Positions 7,401-15,805 of a stretch of DNA of 64,000 nt are shown one piece after another; position 1 is the stretch's first letter; each line of letters starts with the position of its first letter. The position numbers and the translations under genes were made by a program. Origin of the DNA: Bradyrhizobium tropiciagri (GTDB lineage: Bacteria; Pseudomonadota; Alphaproteobacteria; Rhizobiales; Xanthobacteraceae); contig NZ_LFLZ01000004.1 in the NCBI RefSeq assembly GCF_001189845.1, positions 62,001 to 126,000 of the forward strand. The letters run 5' to 3'. The notes beneath the pieces are model-generated. The model was given only the letters and a program-made list of their open reading frames with translations. It did no database searches and was not told the origin of the DNA.

Positions 7401-9638
7401 GGCGGGCTCAATCCCGGCGAGGACGCCAAGGTGGTGCTGGCCGCGGTCGATGTCGGCATTCTCAATTTGACCAACTACAAGCCGCCCGCGCCGGATGACT
7501 ACTATCTCGGCCAGCGCCGCCTGACCGCCGAGATCCGCGACCTCTACGGCCAGCTGATTGACGGCATGCAGGGCACAACCGGCCAGATCCGCAGCGGCGG
7601 TGATGCCGCCGGTGCCGAGCTGCAAGGCTCGCCGCCGACGCAGAAGCCGCTGGCGCTCTATTCCGGCATCGTCACGGTCGGCCCCGACGGCACCGCCGAA
7701 GTGAGCTTCGACATCCCCGAATTCGCCGGCACCGCGCGGGTGATGGCGGTGGCCTGGAGCGCCACCAAGCTCGGCCGCGCCAATGTCGACGTGACCGTGC
7801 GCGATCCGGTGGTGGTGACCGCGACCTTGCCGCGCTTCCTGCTCACCGGTGACAAGGGCACCATCAGCATGGATATCGACAATGTCGAAGGCGCCGCCGG
7901 CGACTATGCCATTAGCGTCAAGGCGAGCGGCCCGATCAAGGCCTCCGGCAATCCGACCACGACCGTGAAGCTCGCCGCCAAGCAGCGCAGCTCGCTGTCG
8001 CTCGGGCTCGAGGCAGGCGGAGCAGGCCGCGCCGATTTCGACGTCGACATCTCCGGGCCGAACGGGCTGACGCTGGCGCGGCACTATGCGCTCGACGTCA
8101 AACCGGCGACGCAAGTGCTGGCGCGTCGTTCGATCCGCACGCTGGCGAAGGGCGAGAGCCTGACGCTGACGTCGGACATGTTCTCCGACCTCGTGCCGGG
8201 CACCGGCAGCGTCTCGGTCTCGGCGAGCCTGTCGACCGCGCTCGATGCTGCAAGCATCCTGAAGGCGCTCGACCGCTATCCCTATGGCTGCTCCGAGCAG
8301 ATCACGAGCCGCGCACTGCCGCTGCTCTATGTCAACGATCTCGCCGCCGGCGCCCATCTGGCGATGGACACTGCGGTCGACCAGCGCATCCGCGACGCGA
8401 TCGAGCGGCTTCTCGCGCGACAAGGCTCCAATGGGTCGTTCGGCCTGTGGTCGGCGGGCGGCGACGACGCCTGGCTCGATGCGTATGTCACTGATTTCCT
8501 GACCCGGGCCCGTGAAAAGGGCTTTGCGGTGCCGGACGTGCTGTTCAAGAGCGCGCTCGACCGCGTCAGGAACTCGGTGGTCAATGCCAACGAGCCGGAG
8601 AAGGACGGCGGCCGCGACCTGGCCTACGGCCTCTACGTGCTCGCGCGCAATGGTGCGGCACCGATCGGTGATCTGCGCTATCTCGCCGACACCAAGCTGA
8701 ACAATTTGGCGACGCCGATCTCCAAGGCGCAGCTCGCCGCGGCGCTGGCGCTGGTCGGCGACAGAGCGAGGGCCGAGCGGGTCTATGGTGCCGCGCTCGA
8801 CGCGCTGAACCCGAAACCGGTGATCGAGTTCGGCCGGGTCGATTACGGCTCGGCGCTGCGTGATGCCGCAGCGTTGGTCTCGCTCGCGGGCGAGGGCAAC
8901 GCACCGCGCACCACGCTGACGCAAGCCGTGCTGCGAGTCGAAGCGGCGCGCGGGCTGTCGCCCTACACCTCGACGCAGGAGAATGCGTGGATGGTGCTGG
9001 CGGCGCGCGCGCTCGCCAAGGAGACGCTTGCGCTCGACATCAACGGTCAGCCGGTCAAGACCGCGGTCTATCGCAGCTACAAGGCCGAGGAAATGACGGG
9101 GCAGCCGCTGAAGATCACCAACACCGGCGATGCGCCGGTGCAGGCGGTGGTCTCGGTGTCCGGCTCGCCGGTCACGCCGGAACCCGCGGCCTCCAACGGC
9201 TTCAAGATCGAGCGCAGCTATTTCACGCTCGACGGCAAGCCGGCCGATGTCACCAAGGCGAAACAGAACGACCGCTTCGCGGTTGTCCTGAAGGTGACGG
9301 AAGCCAAACCGGAGTTCGGGCACATCATGGTGGCGGACTACCTGCCGGCCGGACTCGAGATCGACAACCCGCACCTGGTGTCGTCGGGCGATTCCGGCAC
9401 GCTCGAATGGATCGAGGATGGTGTCGAGCCGAAGAACACCGAGTTCCGCGATGACCACTTCACAGCGGCGATCGACCGCGGCGCCAACGACAAGTCGGTG
9501 TTCACGGTCGCCTATGTGGTGCGTGCAGTGTCGCCGGGCAAATACGTGCTGCCGCAGGCCTATGTCGAGGACATGTACAACCCCTCGCGCTATGGCCGCA
9601 GCGGCACCGGTGCGGTTGAGGTGAAGCCGGCGAAATGA
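4431..9638 (+). CDS. alpha-2-macroglobulin family protein (thioester type)
   Basis: The protein has 1735 residues. ATG 4431 follows AGGAG (4419-4423) and begins a signal peptide ending AQA near residue 23, so longer upstream frames are rejected. The protein resembles bacterial alpha-2-macroglobulins of the YfhM/ECAM type: N-terminal TPR-like region, repeated macroglobulin beta domains (with the conserved VEDYIPERIEF segment), and a C-terminal thioester domain carrying C1287-S-E-Q in YGCSEQ, the internal thioester motif. Such proteins trap proteases that enter the periplasm. There is no lipobox, so it is probably soluble. It overlaps the next gene, penicillin-binding protein 1C, by ATGA. That pairing is a well-known conserved arrangement linking protease defence to cell-wall repair. 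Confidence 0.93.
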   Translation: MIGLVRAAALCAALALGMVSAQAADKAFKRDDLADSAIKLEAQIKSEAGAVNKSAATLRTDADAAFKRNDFRGGLTILGQIAATAPEDGANWLRLAKTVFQIRSASSSEQTFLMERASTAAYIAYQRAGNAGEEADSLAVLGKALAERKLWRPALDALRLSLDLREVADVRGQYEKMRDEHGFRLLDYTVDSDAASPRACFQFSEELAKRVDFAPYLALAGTDKPALSAEGQQLCVDGLKHGERYNINLRAGLPSSVKETLSKSAEFNIYVRDRKPFVRFTGRAYVLPRTGQRGIPVVSVNTPAVTVDVFRIGDRNLINTVIDSDFQSTLSRYQLSDLGGQRGVKVWSGELATATTLNQDVVTAFPVDQALGDLQPGVYVMTAAAKGPGTDDDGTLATQWFIVSDMGLSAFSGNDGIHVFVNSLASTEPVANAEVKLVARNNEILATRKTDAAGHVLFEQGLARGEGGLSPALLTVMGEKSDYAFLSLKTNAFDLTDRGVAGRAIPAGADAFVYAERGVYRSNETVYLTALLRDGQGNALTGTPLTMVIERPDGVEFRRAVLPDQGAGGRMLAVALNSAVPTGTWRARVFTDPKGSSVGETTFMVEDYIPERIEFDLTSKEKVIKAEVPVELQVSGHFLYGAPASGLQLEGDMLVAPAANGRPGYAGYQFGVDDEQTASNERTPIEDLPEADANGAASFPVKLEKVPASTRPQEAQIFIRMAESGGRSVERKIVLPVAPSASLIGVKPLFGDKSVAEGDKAEFDVVFVAPDGKQLPRNGLRYELLKLESRYQWYRQNSSWQYEPVKSTRRVSDGDVNLAADKPMRLTFQPQPGRYRLDVKSTDADGPVTSVQFDVGWYSDGSADTPDLLETSIDKPEYASGDTMTVSVNARTAGKLTVYVLGDRLLTTQSVDVKEGTQQVKLQVGKDWGTGAYVMTTLRRPLDAAAGRMPGRAIGLKWFGIDKKTRTLAVALSPPALVRPGSTLKIPVKLGGLNPGEDAKVVLAAVDVGILNLTNYKPPAPDDYYLGQRRLTAEIRDLYGQLIDGMQGTTGQIRSGGDAAGAELQGSPPTQKPLALYSGIVTVGPDGTAEVSFDIPEFAGTARVMAVAWSATKLGRANVDVTVRDPVVVTATLPRFLLTGDKGTISMDIDNVEGAAGDYAISVKASGPIKASGNPTTTVKLAAKQRSSLSLGLEAGGAGRADFDVDISGPNGLTLARHYALDVKPATQVLARRSIRTLAKGESLTLTSDMFSDLVPGTGSVSVSASLSTALDAASILKALDRYPYGCSEQITSRALPLLYVNDLAAGAHLAMDTAVDQRIRDAIERLLARQGSNGSFGLWSAGGDDAWLDAYVTDFLTRAREKGFAVPDVLFKSALDRVRNSVVNANEPEKDGGRDLAYGLYVLARNGAAPIGDLRYLADTKLNNLATPISKAQLAAALALVGDRARAERVYGAALDALNPKPVIEFGRVDYGSALRDAAALVSLAGEGNAPRTTLTQAVLRVEAARGLSPYTSTQENAWMVLAARALAKETLALDINGQPVKTAVYRSYKAEEMTGQPLKITNTGDAPVQAVVSVSGSPVTPEPAASNGFKIERSYFTLDGKPADVTKAKQNDRFAVVLKVTEAKPEFGHIMVADYLPAGLEIDNPHLVSSGDSGTLEWIEDGVEPKNTEFRDDHFTAAIDRGANDKSVFTVAYVVRAVSPGKYVLPQAYVEDMYNPSRYGRSGTGAVEVKPAK

Positions 9639-11743
9639 GTGCAACGTTGAGGACAGCAGCGGAACGCGGATCGCGCTGGCGGCGGATCAAATCCGTCCTG
9701 ACGATCGGCGCCGTCGCAGCGCTGGTCGCAGCCGGCGCAGCCTGGGTCGTCTCGCTCGGAGCGTTGCCGCTCACGCAGGCGCAGCAGGTCTCGACGACAG
9801 TCGTTGACCGCAACGGCAAGCTGTTGCGCGCCTATGCGATGGCGGATGGACGCTGGCGGCTGCCGGTCGATGCGAAGACGTCGGTCAATCCCGGCTATCT
9901 GAAGCTGTTGTTCGCGTATGAGGACAAGCGCTTCTACGAGCATCACGGCATCGATCCGCTGGCGCTGTCGCGCGCCGCATTCCAGCTGCTCACCAGCGGC
10001 CATATCGTCTCGGGCGGTTCGACCATCACGATGCAGCTGGCGCGGCTGATCGAGCCGCGGCACCAGCGTTCGATCTACGCAAAACTGCGGCAGATGGTGC
10101 GCGCGGTCGAGCTGGAGCAGCAGCTCTCGAAGGATCAGATCCTCGATCTCTACCTTGCGCTGGCGCCGTTCGGCGGCAATCTCGAGGGCTTGCGCGCCGC
10201 CTCGATCGCCTATTTCGGCAAGGAGCCGAAGCGGCTCTCGCTCGCCGAAGCCGCGCTCTTGGTGGCGCTGCCGCAATCGCCGGAGCGGCGGCGGCTCGAC
10301 CGTTATCCGGACGCCGCCCATGCCGCGCGCGATCGTGTGCTCGCCCGCATGGTCGAGGACGGCGTGGTGTCGAAGGACGATGCCGCGCAGGCCACGGCGA
10401 CGGCCGTGCCGAAGCTGCGCAAGCAGATCCCGATCCTGGCGCCGCATTCGTCCGATCAGGCGATCGCGACGATGAAAGATGCGCCCGTCATCAAGCTGAC
10501 GCTGGACGCGACGCTGCAGCGGAACCTGGAGGCGCTGGCGCGCGATCGCGCCATCGCGCAGGGACCTGACGTCTCCGTCGCGATCGTCGTGGTCGACAAT
10601 GAAACCGGCGACGTGCTCGCGCGTGTCGGCTCTGCGGATTATTTCGACGAACGGCGGGCAGGGCAGGTCGACATGACGCGCGCGGTTCGCTCGCCCGGCT
10701 CGACCTTGAAGCCTTTCATCTATGGGCTCGCTTTCGAGGATGGTTTTGTCCATCCCGACAGCCTGATCGAGGATCGGCCGATCCGCTTCGGCGCCTACGC
10801 GCCGGAAAATTTCGACATGACGTTCCAGGGCACGGTGCCGATCCGCAAGGCGCTGCAATTGTCGCTGAACGTGCCGGCGATCGCGCTGCTCGACCGGGTC
10901 GGCGCCAGCCGGCTGTCGTCGCGGCTGAAGCAGGCCGGCACCAGTCTCGTGCTGCCGAAGGACGAGGCGCCGGGCCTTGCGATGGGTCTCGGCGGTGTCG
11001 GCATCACGCTGCAGGATCTCGCCCAGCTCTATTCCGGCCTGGCGCGGCTCGGCGTCACCAGGCCGCTGCGCGAGATCATGCGGGAGAATGATGGCCGCGA
11101 CACGATGCGACTGATGGATCAGGCCGCCGCCTGGCAGGTCGGCAATGTCCTGCTCGGCACGCCGCCACCGGAGAACGGCGTGCATAACCGGATCGCGTTC
11201 AAGACCGGCACCAGCTACGGCTATCGCGATGCCTGGTCGGTCGGGTTCGACGGCCGCATCACGATCGGCGTCTGGGTCGGCCGCCCGGACGGTGCGCCGG
11301 TGCCGGGTCTGGTCGGCCGCACGGCGGCGGCGCCGATCCTGTTCGACGCCTTTGCGCGCACCGGGAAAATCCCGGCGGCGTTGCCGAAGCCGCCACGGGG
11401 CGTGCTGGTTGCCTCCAACGCCAAACTGCCGCCGCCGCTGCGCCGCTTCAGGCCGCTCGGCGAGCTGGTTCGCAGCGGCAACGATCAGGCTCCGCACATC
11501 CAGTTCCCGCTGAATGGCTCACGCATCGATGTCGATCAATCCGAGGGCGGCCGCAATGCGCCGCTGCCGGTCAAGGTTGCCGGCGGTGTGCTGCCGCTGA
11601 CGGTCCTCGTCAATGGTGTCTCAGCCGGGGACATCGACAGCCGTCGCCAGCGCCTGATCGACCCGCCCGGGCCGGGCTTCGCGCGGCTCACGGTCATCGA
11701 CGCCACGGGTGCCGCGGATACCGTTGTGATCCGCGTGCAATGA
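9635..11743 (+). CDS. pbpC: penicillin-binding protein 1C
   Basis: The product has 702 residues and is a bifunctional peptidoglycan synthase anchored in the inner membrane by one helix (about residues 21-42). The transglycosylase domain (GT51) has catalytic E96 in EDKRFYEHHGID and the GGSTITMQLAR motif. The transpeptidase domain has active-site S356 in STLK, SLN at 410-412 and KTG at 523-525. The C-terminus carries the PBP1C extension seen in this subfamily. The start overlaps the macroglobulin stop (ATGA), so the two are translationally coupled. All catalytic motifs are present, so it is expected to be active. Confidence 0.95.
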   Translation: MSATLRTAAERGSRWRRIKSVLTIGAVAALVAAGAAWVVSLGALPLTQAQQVSTTVVDRNGKLLRAYAMADGRWRLPVDAKTSVNPGYLKLLFAYEDKRFYEHHGIDPLALSRAAFQLLTSGHIVSGGSTITMQLARLIEPRHQRSIYAKLRQMVRAVELEQQLSKDQILDLYLALAPFGGNLEGLRAASIAYFGKEPKRLSLAEAALLVALPQSPERRRLDRYPDAAHAARDRVLARMVEDGVVSKDDAAQATATAVPKLRKQIPILAPHSSDQAIATMKDAPVIKLTLDATLQRNLEALARDRAIAQGPDVSVAIVVVDNETGDVLARVGSADYFDERRAGQVDMTRAVRSPGSTLKPFIYGLAFEDGFVHPDSLIEDRPIRFGAYAPENFDMTFQGTVPIRKALQLSLNVPAIALLDRVGASRLSSRLKQAGTSLVLPKDEAPGLAMGLGGVGITLQDLAQLYSGLARLGVTRPLREIMRENDGRDTMRLMDQAAAWQVGNVLLGTPPPENGVHNRIAFKTGTSYGYRDAWSVGFDGRITIGVWVGRPDGAPVPGLVGRTAAAPILFDAFARTGKIPAALPKPPRGVLVASNAKLPPPLRRFRPLGELVRSGNDQAPHIQFPLNGSRIDVDQSEGGRNAPLPVKVAGGVLPLTVLVNGVSAGDIDSRRQRLIDPPGPGFARLTVIDATGAADTVVIRVQ

Positions 11744-11906
11744 TCGCACGGGAAAGCGGAACGGCAGGGTTGGAAAGCGGAACAGCACGGTTGTTTGCGC
11801 TGCGGTTTCATCGTATGCGAAACCCATGGTGGACGGCCTCCAACCCCGGCGCTTCGGAGCAGGGCAACAGTTTGTAAAACCTGCGCATTCGAGCCGCAGG
11901 CTGTTC

Positions 11907-13571
11907 ATGGCGTTCGAGTTCGCAACGGCCAGCCAATGGCGTTCGATCCTGTTCCTGACGCTGACCTGTCTGGTGCTGTTCCTGCCGGGCTTCTTCACCA
12001 TCCCGCCGGTCGACCGCGACGAGGTGCGCTTTGCCCAGGCGACCAAGCAGATGGTCGAGAGCGGCGATTTCGTCGATATCCGCTTCCAGGACGACGTCCG
12101 CTACAAAAAGCCGGTCGGCATCTACTGGATGCAAGCGGCGGCGCTGAAGACGATCTCCGCGCTCGGGGTGCCGCGTGCCCAGGTCCGCATCTGGGTCTAC
12201 CGCCTGCCGTCCCTGATCGGCGCCATCGGCGCCGTTTTGCTGACCTATTGGACGGCGCTCGCCTTCGTGACGCGACAGGGGGCGGTGCTGGCCGCCCTGA
12301 TGATGGCAAGCTGCGTGCTGCTCGGCGTCGAAGCGCGGCTCGCCAAGACCGACGCCATGCTGCTGCTGACGGTCACCGCGGCGATGGGCGCGATGGCGCG
12401 CGTGTATCTATCCTGGCAGCGCGGTGAGGATCCGCCGCATCCATCATGGGGGCCGCCTGCGATCTTCTGGACGGCGCTGGCGGTCGGGATCCTGCTCAAG
12501 GGTCCGCTGATCCTGATGTTCGTCGGCCTTGCGATGGCCGCCCTTGCGATACTCGACCGCTCGGCGGCGTGGTTCTGGCGGATGCGTCCGGTCTGGGGCC
12601 TGATGTGGACCCTGGTGCTGGTGCTGCCGTGGTTCGTCCTGATCTTCCTGCGCGCCGGAGAGACCTTCTTTGCCGACTCGGTCGGTGGCGACATGTTGAG
12701 CAAGCTCGGCGCACAGGAATCCCACGGCGCGCCGCCCGGGCTCTATTTGCTGCTGTTCTGGATCACGTTCTGGCCCGGTGCGCCGCTGGCCGGCCTGGCG
12801 GCACCTGCGGTCTGGCGCGCGCGGCGCGAACCCGGCGCGCAGTTCCTGCTGGCCTGGCTGATCCCGTCCTGGATCGTGTTCGAGGCTGTTCTGACCAAGC
12901 TGCCGCATTATGTGCTGCCACTCTATCCCGCGATCGCGATCCTGACCGTGGGCGCGCTGGAGCGGCGTGTGCTGTCGCGCTCCCCCTGGCTGTTGCGCGG
13001 CGCCGCCTGGTGGTTCGCGATCCCCGCGTTCGGCGCTGTGCTGGTGATCGTCGGCGCCATCAAGGCGATCCATCAGCCGGTATTTCCGGCATGGCCGCTG
13101 TTTGCCGTCGCGATGGTGTTCGGTCTGATCGCGTGGTGGATGTTCGAGGACAGCCGCGCCGAGCGCTCGCTGCTCAACGCGGTGATCGCCGCGGCGCTGA
13201 TGGCGGGCGCGACCTATGGCGTGGTGCTGCCGCGGCTCACCACCGTGTTTCCGAGTCAGGAGGTCGCGCGCGCCTTGCGCAACGTGACCTGCGTCGGCCC
13301 GAAGGCGGCGGCCGCCGGCTTCCACGAGCCGAGCCTCGTGTTCATGACCGATACCTCGACGCTGCTCACCGATGGATCGGGTGCCGCCGATTTCCTGGGG
13401 CAGGGCTCCTGCCGCTTCGCGCTGGTCGAACAGCGCTCGGAGCGCGCCTTCGTGCAGCGCGCCGAGGCGATCGGCCTGCGCTACAACGCGCCGGTACGGA
13501 TCGAGGGTTACAACATCTCGCAGGGCAAGGCGGTCTCGATTGCGATCTTCCGTTCCGAAGGGACGGAGTGA
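11907..13571 (+). CDS. ArnT-like GT39 family glycosyltransferase
   Basis: The product is a 554-residue polytopic protein of the ArnT/PMT (GT39, GT-C) fold. The first periplasmic loop has the family's acidic DRDEVRFAQ motif (catalytic Asp/Glu), followed by RYKKPVGIYW, which fits the ArnT/RgtA-D pattern. About ten further helices and a C-terminal periplasmic domain follow. Such enzymes move a sugar (L-Ara4N, GalA, mannose) from undecaprenyl- or dodecaprenyl-phosphate onto lipid A or LPS core at the periplasmic face. ATG 11907 is preferred to 11826 because it sits directly before the first helix with GCAGG upstream. The PAP2 phosphatase gene begins one base after its stop, and the GT2 expected to make the lipid-linked sugar follows. 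Confidence 0.88.
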   Translation: MAFEFATASQWRSILFLTLTCLVLFLPGFFTIPPVDRDEVRFAQATKQMVESGDFVDIRFQDDVRYKKPVGIYWMQAAALKTISALGVPRAQVRIWVYRLPSLIGAIGAVLLTYWTALAFVTRQGAVLAALMMASCVLLGVEARLAKTDAMLLLTVTAAMGAMARVYLSWQRGEDPPHPSWGPPAIFWTALAVGILLKGPLILMFVGLAMAALAILDRSAAWFWRMRPVWGLMWTLVLVLPWFVLIFLRAGETFFADSVGGDMLSKLGAQESHGAPPGLYLLLFWITFWPGAPLAGLAAPAVWRARREPGAQFLLAWLIPSWIVFEAVLTKLPHYVLPLYPAIAILTVGALERRVLSRSPWLLRGAAWWFAIPAFGAVLVIVGAIKAIHQPVFPAWPLFAVAMVFGLIAWWMFEDSRAERSLLNAVIAAALMAGATYGVVLPRLTTVFPSQEVARALRNVTCVGPKAAAAGFHEPSLVFMTDTSTLLTDGSGAADFLGQGSCRFALVEQRSERAFVQRAEAIGLRYNAPVRIEGYNISQGKAVSIAIFRSEGTE

Positions 13572-13572
13572 C

Positions 13573-14418
13573 ATGCCGGCGCCGCCAGCCAACCCGGAAT
13601 CCGCCAACTATTTCGGACGATTGCTGACGCTGGTCTGGCTGTCCCTCGCCCAGCTTGTGCGGGCACCGTCGCATTCGCGCCGGGCCGAGGCAGCGCGACG
13701 CTCCGCGCGCCACGTACTCTTGTTCGTCGTCATCGTCGGCGCCGTGATCATCACGCTGATGTATGCGGTCGATGTCGCCGAGATCAGCCTGATGCCGCCA
13801 CGCGGCACGCCGAGCCTCTGGTGGGTGAAGATACTCACCGATTTCGGCAAGGACGAGTACGTGCTAAGTGCGCTGGGTGTGCTGCTGATTGTTGTCGCAT
13901 TGACGGCGCCTGCGCTGCGCAGTGTGCCGCGCGCGACCTTGCTCGGCTTTGGCACGAGGCTGCAATACCTGTTCCTGTCGGTCGCGCTGTCGGTAGCAGT
14001 CGGTGAAGTGATCAAGTGGGTCGTCGGCCGCGGGCGGCCGTTCGTCGGCGGCAAGGCCAACGCCTTCAACTTCCAGCACTTCGCGGGCACCGAGGCTTAT
14101 TCGAGCTTTCCGTCGGGACATTCGATCACGGCATTCGCGTTGGCGTTCGCCGTTTCGGCAGTTTGGCCGCGCGCACGGGGCGCGATGCTGGTCTACGCGC
14201 TGATCATCATCGCGACGCGGCTGGTGCTGCTGGCCCATCATCCGAGCGACGTGGTGGCCGGCGCGGCTGTCGGCGTGATCGGCGCAATGGCCGTGCGCTA
14301 CTGGTTCGCCGCCCGCCGCCTTGGTTTCGCCATTGATCGCGATGGAACGGTCGTGGCCCTGCCGGGACCGTCGGAAGAGCGCCTCAAAAGGGTTGCGGGG
14401 AGCGCCTTCGCCCCATAA
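13573..14418 (+). CDS. PAP2 superfamily phosphatase, membrane-bound
   Basis: The 281-residue protein has five to six membrane helices and the three PAP2 motifs: K148-x6-R155-P156 (in KWVVGRGRPF), P180-S-G-H183, and R-x5-H-x3-D in TRLVLLAHHPSD. It therefore should dephosphorylate a lipid (pyro)phosphate at the periplasmic side. Candidates are undecaprenyl pyrophosphate or a lipid A phosphate (LpxE/LpxF type). The neighbours, an ArnT-like transferase one base upstream and a polyprenyl-phosphate GT2 downstream, suggest a role in lipid A or carrier-lipid metabolism. The substrate cannot be read from sequence. Confidence 0.88.
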   Translation: MPAPPANPESANYFGRLLTLVWLSLAQLVRAPSHSRRAEAARRSARHVLLFVVIVGAVIITLMYAVDVAEISLMPPRGTPSLWWVKILTDFGKDEYVLSALGVLLIVVALTAPALRSVPRATLLGFGTRLQYLFLSVALSVAVGEVIKWVVGRGRPFVGGKANAFNFQHFAGTEAYSSFPSGHSITAFALAFAVSAVWPRARGAMLVYALIIIATRLVLLAHHPSDVVAGAAVGVIGAMAVRYWFAARRLGFAIDRDGTVVALPGPSEERLKRVAGSAFAP

Positions 14419-14487
14419 AAGCGGTCGCCCGGCGGCCGGATCGGGCGGGTTCCAGCCGCGAACCCCACATCAACCACGAGTGCCGAA

Positions 14488-15266
14488 TTGCCTGTTTCCG
14501 ACCAGACGCCGGTCGCCGTTTCCATCGTCGTGCCCGTGCGCAACGAGGCGGATAATATCGCGCCGCTGATCGCCGAGATCGCGGCGGCGCTCGACGGACG
14601 CTGGGTCTACGAAATCGTCTACGTCAATGACGGCTCGACCGACGCCACCGGCGAACGGCTGAGTGCGATCATGACGGAGCGGCGCAACCTCCGGCAACTC
14701 CGCCACGCGGTCTCCTCGGGGCAGTCGGCGGCCGTGCGAAGTGGCGTTCGCGCCGCGCGCGGTGCGATCGTGGCAACGCTCGACGGGGACGGCCAGAACG
14801 ATCCGGCCTTCCTGCCCAACCTGATCGCGGCGATCGAGAGCGGCAATGGCCGCGTCGGCCTCGCCGCAGGCCAGCGCGTCGGCCGCAAGGACACCGGTTT
14901 CAAGAAGCTGCAATCGCGCATCGCCAATGCGGTGCGCGGCGTCATCCTGCGCGACGGCACCCGCGACACCGGCTGCGGCCTGAAGGCGTTTCCGCGCGAG
15001 GTGTTTCTGACCATGCCCTATTTCGACGGATTGCATCGTTTCCTTCCGGCACTGGTCCGCCGCGAGGGGCTGGCGATTGCCTATGTCGACGTCGTCGACG
15101 CCCGCGCCATTCCGGCGTGTCGAATTATGGATTCTTCGACCGGCTCTGGATCGGGATCATGGATCTGGCCGGCGTGTGGTGGCTGATCCGCCGCAAGAAG
15201 CCGACGCCGCTCGTCACGGAGGTGACGGACGTCACTGAAGTGACGGGCGTCACCGAGGTGAAGTGA
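14488..15266 (+). CDS. GT2 polyprenyl-phosphate glycosyltransferase (DPM1-like), frameshifted near 15099
   Basis: The protein is 259 residues if one base is restored. The N-terminal GT-A domain is typical of dolichol-phosphate mannose synthase-like enzymes: VSIVVPVRNEADN, YVNDGSTDAT, and the metal site in LDGDGQNDP, then KLQSRIANAV and DTGCGLKAF. As sequenced, the frame changes after VDVVD (15097-15099) and stops at 15186. Inserting one C there gives DRPRHSGVSNYGFFDRLW, the conserved family ending, then a hydrophobic segment and stop at 15264-15266. That stop overlaps the next ATG (TGATG), which supports the restored frame. The start is TTG 14488, as no ATG is available. It likely makes the lipid-linked sugar for the ArnT-like enzyme upstream. 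Confidence 0.82.
15213..15263 (+). repeat. 18-nt tandem repeat, about 2.8 copies
   Basis: Units at 15213-15230, 15231-15248 and 15249-15263 share GTCACnGArGTGACGGrC. They encode a Val-Thr-Glu-Val-Thr-Asp/Gly tail at the very end of the GT2 protein in the restored frame. Confidence 0.6.
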
Positions 15267-15604
15267 TGCTGATTCAGTACGGCCAGGCGCTGAGCGCCTA
15301 TCTCTACGACGTGTTCATCGCCAAGTTCGACTTCTGGCTGGCGTTCGGACTCATCGCGCAATTGTTCTTCACTGCGCGCTTTCTCGTGCAGTGGATTTCC
15401 AGCGAGCGCGCCGGCCAGAGCGTGGTGCCGATTGCGTTCTGGTTCTTCTCGATGGGCGGCGGTCTGATGACGCTGGTCTACGGGCTCGCCAAACGCGAAC
15501 CCGTTATCATCATCGGGCAGGGCCTCGCCACCCTGATCTACATCCGCAACATCATGCTGATCGTGAAGAACCGCGGCAGCGCGTCGAAGACGCTCGACAA
15601 CTGA
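15266..15604 (+). CDS. lipid-A-disaccharide synthase N-terminal-like (LAB_N) membrane protein
   Basis: The 112-residue protein has three predicted helices and the LAB_N (PF07578-like) signature: FWLAFGLIAQLFFTARFLVQW, then SERAGQSVVPIAFWFFSMGG and YGLAKREPVIIIGQGLATLIYIRN. Despite the domain name, it is not an LpxB enzyme. Such small proteins are often next to DPM1-like GT2 genes and may act as accessory or flippase-like subunits for lipid-linked sugars. The start at 15266 overlaps the GT2 stop (TGATG). It is the last gene of the GT39-PAP2-GT2 group. Confidence 0.85.
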   Translation: MLIQYGQALSAYLYDVFIAKFDFWLAFGLIAQLFFTARFLVQWISSERAGQSVVPIAFWFFSMGGGLMTLVYGLAKREPVIIIGQGLATLIYIRNIMLIVKNRGSASKTLDN

Positions 15605-15805
15605 CCCGCGCCGCGGTCCGTGCGACCAGCGGTATGCTGAGGCTCCCCTTTAGTTTCGACAGATTCCAGCATTCGGCTCGGCGCGACAGCAATGCGTCCG
15701 AATCCGAACGACGGTCAAACAATCGCCCCAAGGCGCATGGCATCTACGGCTTGTCGTGGGCGTGGCGGCATCCCGAGTCCATGCACTGAGGGATGAGGGC
15801 CGTCG

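Noticed and set aside
4344..9644. A 1766-codon open frame on the minus strand
   Set aside because: It is antisense to the macroglobulin gene, has no ribosome site or recognisable domain, and arises from high-GC codon bias.
15213..15263. Short direct repeats as a possible CRISPR fragment
   Set aside because: The units are contiguous with no spacers and code for a repeated peptide tail.
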